In this document: positions 58,134 to 64,000 of the stretch, piece by piece | Layout of the letters: every line of letters begins with the position of its first letter | Position numbering within the stretch: the first letter of the stretch is position 1 | Assembly: GCF_003337275.1 (NCBI RefSeq) | Contig: NZ_QPJQ01000006.1 | Span: 62,001-126,000 of the forward strand | Source: Marinomonas foliarum | GTDB lineage: Bacteria; Pseudomonadota; Gammaproteobacteria; Pseudomonadales; Marinomonadaceae | DNA length: 64,000 nucleotides | Direction: 5' to 3' | Notes under the pieces: generated by a model | What the model was told of the DNA's origin: nothing | Database searches by the model: none | What the model saw: only the letters and a program-made list of their open reading frames with translations | Made by a program: the position numbers and the translations under genes

Positions 58134-59625
58134 GAGTGCTGCCCTCCGAACCGGTCGATAAAATGGAATCGCTGACAGCGTGACCGGAGAAAGTCACCAC
58201 CTCGGTGCCATTTAGTTCCAACCAGGCTTTGCGAATCAGGTTACAGGCCATATCCAAACGGTATTTCGCGCTGGCACGCATGTCGCTCATGGGTGTTAAC
58301 TCGTTGCGTAATGCGTCGATGGCTTGGTTTAAGGCTTGTTCGTCGTTAATGGCTCTGTCAGTCAGCGCTGCTTCTGCTTTTAGTCCACGAATCGGCGTAG
58401 CCGCCATGCCACCAAATGCCAAGCGCACATCGCTTAACTTGCCGTTATCGACTTCAAAGCGAACCGCCAACATCACGCTGGAAATATCGTCTTCCATGCG
58501 TTTAGACACTTTATAGAAACGATGAAACTGCGCGAGCTTATCGAGCGACAAATCAAAGGATGCGATCATTTCATCCTTCGCTAATTGGGTTTGTTTGTAG
58601 CCTTGGTAGAAATCATTGATATTTACCGTTCTGGTACTGCCGTCTGTTTTCAGCAATTGAATATCGGCATCAAACGCCAATAATAAAGGCGGTAAATCGG
58701 CAATAGGTGAGGCGTTCGCGACGTTGCCGCCAATCGTGCCGCGGTTACGAATTTGTCGAGAGGCAATTCTGCTCAGCAAGCCATGGATCTGTGGATAGAG
58801 TATCTTACTAAAATCTTCCAACTCACTGTAAGTCACCGATGCGCCTATGGTTAAAGTGATGGCACCAATGTCCAGCGTTTTGAGTTCAACCACGCTAGAT
58901 ACGTCAATTAAGGTATCAAAATCACGATAGCGCTGAGTGTTTTCTAGCATCAAATCCGTACCACCGGCGATCAAGGTAGCGCCTGGATTCGAGGTTAATG
59001 CCTGAGCAAGTTGTTCTAAATTGGTAGGTTGCAGATAATTGCTTTTGGCATTCGCCTCGGCTTGTAGGTTTTCAAGCAGACTTTTAATGCCTTCGTTTTT
59101 ACTCATCAGCTCAATAAAAGGTGTCTCTTTTGCTTCTTGCACCTTAATCATAGATAAACCAGCTTCGATGATTGGACGATAGCCAGTGCAACGACACAGG
59201 TTACCAGAGATGGCATCGCAAACTGCTTCACGATCAATCGGCTGGTCAGCGTTCTGTTTATTTTCGTATAACCCTGCCAAAGACAACACAAAACCCGGTG
59301 TACAAAAGCCACACTGTGAACCATGAGATTCCACCATGGCTTGTTGAGCAGGATGCAACTCATCCACCTTGGACAAATATTCAACAGAGACAACATGCTT
59401 GCCCGACAAGGATTGCACTGGCGTAATACATGAATTGAGCGTTGAATAAGTCAACTCGCCGTTTTCTAACGCACCAACAAGAAGCGTGCATGCACCACAA
59501 TCTCCTGATGCGCAGCCCTCCTTCGTTCCGGTTAATCCACGCTTTTCTCTTAGATAGCGCAAAGCAGTAAAGTCGCTAGGGAGCGTGTTATCGTCGATGA
59601 GCTCATCGTTTAGTATAAATTGCAA
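58126..59625 (-). CDS. xdhA: Xanthine dehydrogenase, [2Fe-2S]/FAD subunit
   Basis: The 499-residue electron-transfer subunit: a plant-type ferredoxin domain with Cys in GCASGDCGACTLL, a second [2Fe-2S] domain with CGFCTPGFVLSL and GNLCRCTGYRPI, then a FAD domain (TLIAGGTDLMLE, RNRGTIGGNVANASPIADLPP). The start codon is TTG at 59625 with AAGGAG about seven bases upstream. It begins 231 bp from the divergent cupin gene; the gap is the likely promoter region for both. No regulator gene is next to it. Confidence 0.96.
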   Translation of the reverse strand: MQFILNDELIDDNTLPSDFTALRYLREKRGLTGTKEGCASGDCGACTLLVGALENGELTYSTLNSCITPVQSLSGKHVVSVEYLSKVDELHPAQQAMVESHGSQCGFCTPGFVLSLAGLYENKQNADQPIDREAVCDAISGNLCRCTGYRPIIEAGLSMIKVQEAKETPFIELMSKNEGIKSLLENLQAEANAKSNYLQPTNLEQLAQALTSNPGATLIAGGTDLMLENTQRYRDFDTLIDVSSVVELKTLDIGAITLTIGASVTYSELEDFSKILYPQIHGLLSRIASRQIRNRGTIGGNVANASPIADLPPLLLAFDADIQLLKTDGSTRTVNINDFYQGYKQTQLAKDEMIASFDLSLDKLAQFHRFYKVSKRMEDDISSVMLAVRFEVDNGKLSDVRLAFGGMAATPIRGLKAEAALTDRAINDEQALNQAIDALRNELTPMSDMRASAKYRLDMACNLIRKAWLELNGTEVVTFSGHAVSDSILSTGSEGSTHA

Positions 59626-59856
59626 AGCGCTCTCCTTATTTAAAATGATGTTAGCAATGATAGCTTAAATGCAAAAACCTGACCAACCGTACAAACTTTT
59701 AATTTGAAGACTATTATGATCTCTTGAACAATTGATATTACAAGGCACAGAATAAATGTGTTTGACCTAAAGAGGAATTAGATACAAAAAACAAAAATTG
59801 CTCTAGAAAAACATACAAATGAGTTTTATTATCATTTATAGATTCATCGTAAGGAT

Positions 59857-60174
59857 ATGAAAGTAATGAGTATGGATAAAATTAGTATCAATGAGCAATT
59901 CTCTCTTCTTAAAGAAGAATGGGCACCAAAAATCATTGCCGAGTCCAATGGGCAATCGGTACGCATCCTAAAAGGGACAGGAGAGTTAGGCTGGCACAAA
60001 CATGAAAACGAAGAGAAAATAATCATGGTATTCAAAGGCCAACTGACATTAAAGCTCAAAGAATCCAACGACATCACCCTTGAGACAGGCGAAATGTATG
60101 TCATGCCAAAAGGCGTCGATCACTGCCCAGTCGCACAAGCTGACACGCACTTCATGATGATAGAACCATCTTAG
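59857..60174 (+). CDS. Small cupin-domain protein
   Basis: A 105-residue single-cupin protein with the metal motif GELGWHKHENEEKIIMVFKG and the second motif LETGEMYVMPKGVDHCPVA. Two or three in-frame ATGs stand within the first six codons (59857, 59866, 59872); AAGGA upstream fits 59866 best. It is divergent from xdhA. The function is unknown; as a single cupin it may bind a small metabolite. Confidence 0.85.
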   Translation: MKVMSMDKISINEQFSLLKEEWAPKIIAESNGQSVRILKGTGELGWHKHENEEKIIMVFKGQLTLKLKESNDITLETGEMYVMPKGVDHCPVAQADTHFMMIEPS

Positions 60175-60523
60175 TACGCACTCCGAAGTAAACATCAAAC
60201 ATAAGTCCAGAACGACAAAGATACAGTACCTCCAAAAATTTAGGTCTGAAATATGACCTAAATTTTGTCTAAAAAATAAAACAAAGAGCCTCAGGCTATC
60301 GCCTATCAAGTCTGTTGATATCGCACCATTTTGTTTCATTTTTTCTTTTCGAATCCTTCCCTGTCTTATCACCAAAAGTCTTCCACTTTACTTTTTAATA
60401 TTAAATTCAATCACTTAAAAAATTAAATACGTCCTCTCCACAAACATGGAACAAATGTTGCTACATACATTTAATATGAAACAAGCGGGTCTTTATCCCC
60501 TATTAATTGTATGGAGTATGCTT
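60175..60523. other. Intergenic region before the ABC importer (about 0.35 kb)
   Basis: No gene is visible. It holds one strong inverted repeat (60235-60266), an AGCCTCAGGCT palindrome near 60287 and AT-rich sequence before the importer start, where a promoter must lie. I see no purine-riboswitch fold. Confidence 0.7.
60235..60266. terminator. Perfect inverted repeat after the cupin gene
   Basis: AAAATTTAGGTC and GACCTAAATTTT, 12 bases each, with an eight-base loop. On either strand the arm ends in a short T-run, so it may be a bidirectional terminator about 60 bases past the cupin stop; its symmetry would also suit an operator. Confidence 0.55.
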
Positions 60524-61519
60524 ATGAAAACGGCAAAGAAAACAGCAATTCGATTGACTCTTTTAGCCAGTCTCATCTCAACCACCTCTGCCATGGCAGC
60601 AGATCAGGTAACGTTTCAATTAGACTGGTTACCAGGTGGTGATAAAGCGCCCGTTTATGTAGGCATCCAACAAGGTTTCTTTGCTGACGAAGATTTGGAA
60701 GTTAAGATCGCCAGTGGTCGTGGTTCCACGGATGCATTAACTAAGATGGCCACTGGCCAATCGGATATTGGCAGTTCTGATATTGGCGCTCTGATGGCAG
60801 CTAAGGCGCAGGATAATGTGCCCGTTGTAGCGGTTTATCCTTACTTCACGCAAGCACCACACGCATTTTTCGTATTGAAAAGCAGCGGCATTAAATCGAT
60901 CAAAGATTTAAAAGGCAAAAAAGTCGCTACCTCTCCTTTCACTTCATCCAATGCTTTCTTGCCATTGGTATTAGAACAAAATGGTTTGAGTGAAGACGAC
61001 ATTAAATTAGTGAAATCCGATCCGGGTGCCCTAGCGCCAATGATGATCACTGGCAGTACAGATGCCATTATCGCTTGGGTCACCAACACCGCCCTGTATG
61101 AGTCGCAAGCAAAAGGCGCAGGCAAAGAGCTGATCGAAATGCCTTGGTCAAATTCTGGTTTGTCACTTTATAGTTCCTCTGTCTTAGCCTCTGAAAAATT
61201 CTTAGAAGAACGCCCAGATGTCGCTAAACGCTTCATCAAAGCTTTCGCGAAATCCATTGAGTTTACTTATGCCAACCCAGATCAAGCGGGTGCTGACTTA
61301 CACAAAATGGTACCAGAAGTAGACGCCAAGATTGTCTCTGCACAAATTAAGAGCATTTATAACTTGGTGTACAACGACGTCACAACACAAGACGGCTTCG
61401 GTAACTTCACCGACGCGCGTATTCAAAAAACATGGGAATACGTAGCGCAAGCCAATGGTGTATCTGTGGATGCAATAGACCCAAAAACCGCAGTGAACAA
61501 CAGCTTTAAGCCGGAGTAA
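60524..61519 (+). CDS. ABC transporter substrate-binding protein (NMT1/THI5-like)
   Basis: A 331-residue periplasmic protein. The signal peptide runs to TSAMA-ADQ. The mature part begins QVTFQLDWLPGGDKAPVYVGIQQGFF, as in the NMT1/SsuA/TauA family, which binds pyrimidines, riboflavin, sulfonates or nitrate-type ligands. The ATG at 60524 has GGAG seven bases upstream; the frame from 60446 adds 26 residues with no ribosome site. ATPase and permease genes follow at once. The purine-gene setting suggests a nucleobase, which is inference. Confidence 0.88.
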   Translation: MKTAKKTAIRLTLLASLISTTSAMAADQVTFQLDWLPGGDKAPVYVGIQQGFFADEDLEVKIASGRGSTDALTKMATGQSDIGSSDIGALMAAKAQDNVPVVAVYPYFTQAPHAFFVLKSSGIKSIKDLKGKKVATSPFTSSNAFLPLVLEQNGLSEDDIKLVKSDPGALAPMMITGSTDAIIAWVTNTALYESQAKGAGKELIEMPWSNSGLSLYSSSVLASEKFLEERPDVAKRFIKAFAKSIEFTYANPDQAGADLHKMVPEVDAKIVSAQIKSIYNLVYNDVTTQDGFGNFTDARIQKTWEYVAQANGVSVDAIDPKTAVNNSFKPE

Positions 61520-61523
61520 GGGT

Positions 61524-62327
61524 ATGGAAGATAAAAATACGACGGATGGCAACAAATCCGCCTACGTTAGCATGAAAAAAGTGGGTCATAAATTTGACCC
61601 ACGCCCAGACGCGCCCATGGTTGTGCAAGACATTGACCTCGACATCCACCGCCACGAATTCGTTGCAGTGGTTGGGCCTTCTGGTTGTGGTAAATCCACC
61701 CTATTGCGCATGGTGGCTGGCTTACTGATTCCTTCTCATGGTGAAGTGTCGGTCTTTAACCGCCCCGTCACCGAACCGCGTGATGATGTGGGCATCGTGT
61801 TTCAAAAAGCCAATTTATTGCCATGGCTAACGGTACGTAAAAATGTGCTGTTTCCACTGAAACACAAATACGGCCGCTATTCCCCTAGTGATGAAAAGCG
61901 CGCAAACGAGTTACTGGAAATGGCAGGCTTGACCCAGTTTGCTGACAAGATGCCAGACGAATTATCTGGCGGCATGCAACAGCGTGTTGGCATTGTGCGA
62001 GCGCTTTTGCTCAACCCAGACATTCTTTTGATGGATGAACCCTTCTCGGCATTGGATGCGTTAACTCGTGAACAAATCGGTTTCGACCTGCTCGATATCT
62101 GGAAGAAGAACCCAAAGACCGTGCTGTTTATTACTCATTCTATTAGTGAAGCTGTGTTGTTATCGGATCGTATCCTCGTCATGAGCAAACGCCCTGGGTC
62201 GGTGCTGGATTTGATCGAGGTGGACTTACCTCGCCCCCGTTCTTCACAAACCATTAACTCCCCTCGTTTTGCAGAGCTAACCGATATAATCAGAGGCTAT
62301 ATTTATGAACCAAACGTACCAGCCTAA
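61524..62327 (+). CDS. ABC transporter ATP-binding protein (SsuB/TauB-like)
   Basis: A 267-residue ATPase with Walker A GPSGCGKSTLLRM, Q loop VFQKANLLPWL, signature LSGGMQQRVGIVRALL, Walker B ILLMDEPFSALDALT and switch His in VLFITHSISEAV. The order matches importers of the SsuB/TauB/NrtD group. It starts four bases after the binding-protein stop and overlaps the permease start by 23 bases. Confidence 0.95.
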   Translation: MEDKNTTDGNKSAYVSMKKVGHKFDPRPDAPMVVQDIDLDIHRHEFVAVVGPSGCGKSTLLRMVAGLLIPSHGEVSVFNRPVTEPRDDVGIVFQKANLLPWLTVRKNVLFPLKHKYGRYSPSDEKRANELLEMAGLTQFADKMPDELSGGMQQRVGIVRALLLNPDILLMDEPFSALDALTREQIGFDLLDIWKKNPKTVLFITHSISEAVLLSDRILVMSKRPGSVLDLIEVDLPRPRSSQTINSPRFAELTDIIRGYIYEPNVPA

Positions 62328-63096
62328 AACCTGGCTCGGCCAACAAGCCAACCGCTTCGCACCGGGCTTATTCTTTATCGGCCTAGTGCTGTTATGGGAA
62401 TTAATTTGTCGATTTGGCAATGTGCCAAATTACATTCTGCCCTCTCCAGCCGCGATATTCATGGCGTTTTTTGATGTGGAGTTTTCCCGCTGGCTTACGC
62501 ACCTTTGGGCCACGTTACGAGTTGCACTAATGGGCTTTGGTCTGTCTATTCTCATTGCGATTCCATTGTCGATTGGCATGATGCGTTCCGAGTTGATGAA
62601 CCGCGTGCTGTATCCAGCTTTGATCGTGATTCAATCTACGCCTGTAGTCGCTGTTGCGCCTTTGATCATCGTCTTGCTGGGTACAGACGATCCATCTCGC
62701 GTGCTGATCACTTGCTTAATCACCTTCTTCCCTCTGGTGGTATCCACCACAACGGGCATGTTGGAAACGCCACCAGAAATGATCGAACTCAGCCAATCTT
62801 TGCGTGCTCCACGATATCGTGAAACTTGGCAGATCCGAATTCCTTATGCGATTCCACACATTTTTAGTGGCCTTCGTGTCTCTATCACCTTGGCGATTAT
62901 CGGCGCTGTGGTAGCAGAGTTCGTCGCGGCAGAAGAAGGCTTGGGCTATTTCATTCAGTTTTCCACCTCGTTCTTTAAAATTCCACAAGCTTTTGCTGGG
63001 CTAATCTTCTTGTCGGTTATCAGCTTGTTGCTGTTTAAATCGATCCAGTGGATTCAGGCGTGGTTTTTCCCGTGGAGCCTTCCTAAGAAGAAATAA
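62305..63096 (+). CDS. ABC transporter permease (SsuC/TauC-like)
   Basis: A 263-residue inner-membrane protein with six or seven helices and the EAA-type loop before the conserved Gly in FSGLRVSITLAIIGAVVAEF. It belongs with the preceding ATPase and binding protein as a complete importer. The N-terminal helix starts at PGLFFIGLVLLWELI. Confidence 0.93.
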   Translation: MNQTYQPKTWLGQQANRFAPGLFFIGLVLLWELICRFGNVPNYILPSPAAIFMAFFDVEFSRWLTHLWATLRVALMGFGLSILIAIPLSIGMMRSELMNRVLYPALIVIQSTPVVAVAPLIIVLLGTDDPSRVLITCLITFFPLVVSTTTGMLETPPEMIELSQSLRAPRYRETWQIRIPYAIPHIFSGLRVSITLAIIGAVVAEFVAAEEGLGYFIQFSTSFFKIPQAFAGLIFLSVISLLLFKSIQWIQAWFFPWSLPKKK

Positions 63097-63149
63097 CTTA
63101 CGATTATTGTGCTCATGACATCGTAAAAATCTTAATAACAGAGACAGAT

Positions 63150-63626
63150 ATGACATTAAATACAAAAGACACAGACTTTCTACGTCAAAGCTTCGCACTT
63201 GCGGATGAAGCCAAACAACAAGGCATCCACCCGTTTGCGGCGATCTTAGTCGACGATGAAGACAATGTACTAATGACGCAAGTAAACGGCTACTTGCCTG
63301 ATTTCGATATGACGGGACACGCCGAGCGCAAATTAATGACTCGTGCGAGCAAGGCGTATCGCCCTGACTTTTTAGCGAAATGCACCATGTACGTTTCCGC
63401 CGAGCCTTGCGCCATGTGTGCAGGTTCTGCCTATTGGGCAGGTTTAGGACGCCTTGTGTATGGATTAAGCGAAGACAGCTTGAAACAGATCACCGGGAAT
63501 CATCCAGAAAACCCAACTTTGGCTTTGCCTTGTCGCACCGTATTTGAATCGGGGCAACGAAAAGTAGAAGTGATTGGGCCTTGCCTTGAAGAAGAGGCAG
63601 CAAAATTGCATGAAGGTGTTTGGTAA
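63150..63626 (+). CDS. Nucleoside/guanine deaminase (CDA fold)
   Basis: A 158-residue cytidine-deaminase-fold enzyme. The zinc site is HAERK (His ligand and catalytic Glu) and PCAMCAG (two Cys), and the C-terminal AYWAGLGRLVYGLSED is typical of the TadA/guanine-deaminase group. TadA proper acts on tRNA; the xdh and importer neighbours make guanine deaminase, which gives xanthine for XdhAB, the better reading. It lies 54 bp after the permease and before a dioxygenase gene. Confidence 0.85.
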   Translation: MTLNTKDTDFLRQSFALADEAKQQGIHPFAAILVDDEDNVLMTQVNGYLPDFDMTGHAERKLMTRASKAYRPDFLAKCTMYVSAEPCAMCAGSAYWAGLGRLVYGLSEDSLKQITGNHPENPTLALPCRTVFESGQRKVEVIGPCLEEEAAKLHEGVW

Positions 63627-63729
63627 TACTAATTAAGCAATAGAAAACAATCGGAGTAGAAGCAGTCAGATGTATTTCTTTTGAAGTGCATCAGGTCATT
63701 GCTCCATTTTCCACTAGGAGGAGACCATA

Positions 63730-64000
63730 ATGACTGATTCATATTCATTGGAAGAGCTACAACGTGAAACCACGTTTGGTGGTGCAGGCGAAGACACCAA
63801 CGACCGAGAAATTCGCATTATCGATATGAGCGATTTTGAAAATCGCCGAGAAGAAATCACCGAGCAGCTTTGGCTAGCTGCCACCGAGATTGGCTTTTTC
63901 CAATTAAGTAACCACGGTATTGATCCTGAAGAAATAAAAGCGGCCTTTAAAGAGTCCGAGCGTTTCTTTAGCCTTCCAGAAAGTATTAAAAGCAAATACC
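63730..64000 (+). CDS. Isopenicillin N synthase-like 2-oxoglutarate/Fe(II) oxygenase (partial)
   Basis: The first 90 residues run off the window edge. AGGAGG stands ahead of the ATG. The N-terminal segment REIRIIDMSDFENRREEI followed by LWLAATEIGFFQLSNHGIDPE and FKESERFFSLPESIKSKY is that of the isopenicillin-N-synthase-like family. The metal-binding His/Asp are beyond the edge. Its place after a guanine-deaminase-like gene suggests a step in nucleobase use, but that is only by position. Confidence 0.88.
   Translation, partial: MTDSYSLEELQRETTFGGAGEDTNDREIRIIDMSDFENRREEITEQLWLAATEIGFFQLSNHGIDPEEIKAAFKESERFFSLPESIKSKY

Noticed and set aside
60267-60523. Purine riboswitch before the importer operon
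   Set aside because: No aptamer-like three-way junction with the conserved loops could be found; only short palindromes are present.

Overview
The window looks like chromosomal DNA of a marine gammaproteobacterium of the Oceanospirillales, most like Marinomonas. This rests on the core gene order (purA-hisZ-yjeT-hflC-hflK-hflX-hfq-miaA-mutL-amidase-tsaE, and secF-secD-yajC-tgt-queA), the glycine-betaine demethylation genes, an H+-type motAB pair and a moderate-to-low GC content. The genus is inferred from recognition, not from a search.

Layout. 0-2 kb: a CpxRA-like two-component system, with the kinase cut by the window edge. 2-15 kb: the conserved hfq superoperon on the minus strand. 13.8-20.6 kb: a TSUP permease, orn, rsgA, motAB, an HDOD protein and psd. 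20.7-27.3 kb: a secreted serine hydrolase, then secF/secD/yajC/tgt/queA. 27.4 kb: one tRNA-Leu(CAA) with a clear sigma-70 promoter and terminator. 27.6-32.8 kb: DUF2986, an XRE regulator, and a symporter-aspA-ansA cluster that would take up and deaminate asparagine/aspartate to fumarate. 32.8-37.3 kb: VOC, DMT, nitronate monooxygenase, FMN reductase, GtrA, pirin. 37.4-42 kb: a second two-component system divergent from a GT2-GT39 operon; with GtrA this forms a likely undecaprenyl-phosphate-sugar glycosylation module. 42-46 kb: gbdR, gbcB and gbcA (glycine betaine to dimethylglycine). 46-49.4 kb: pssA, a LysR regulator, DUF1127 and YrhK proteins.

49.5-54.9 kb is the accessory part and the most interesting stretch. 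It is a cluster of gene cassettes with recognisable attC sites but no integron integrase in the window (CALIN-like). From the array start (right) to the end (left), all on the minus strand, it encodes a GNAT acetyltransferase, a PIN-domain protein, a HEPN-domain protein, and a two-gene CBASS anti-phage operon (CD-NTase plus Cap15-like transmembrane effector). The last cassette has lost its attC; the final codons of the effector lie in a 27-bp tandem repeat. To the right is about 0.8 kb of non-coding DNA made of dispersed repeats, with a lone LexA-like box.

55-64 kb: purine catabolism. xdhABC (xanthine dehydrogenase and its maturation factor) is divergent from a cupin gene, an NMT1-type ABC importer, a guanine-deaminase-like enzyme and the start of a 2-oxoglutarate/Fe(II) oxygenase that runs off the right edge.
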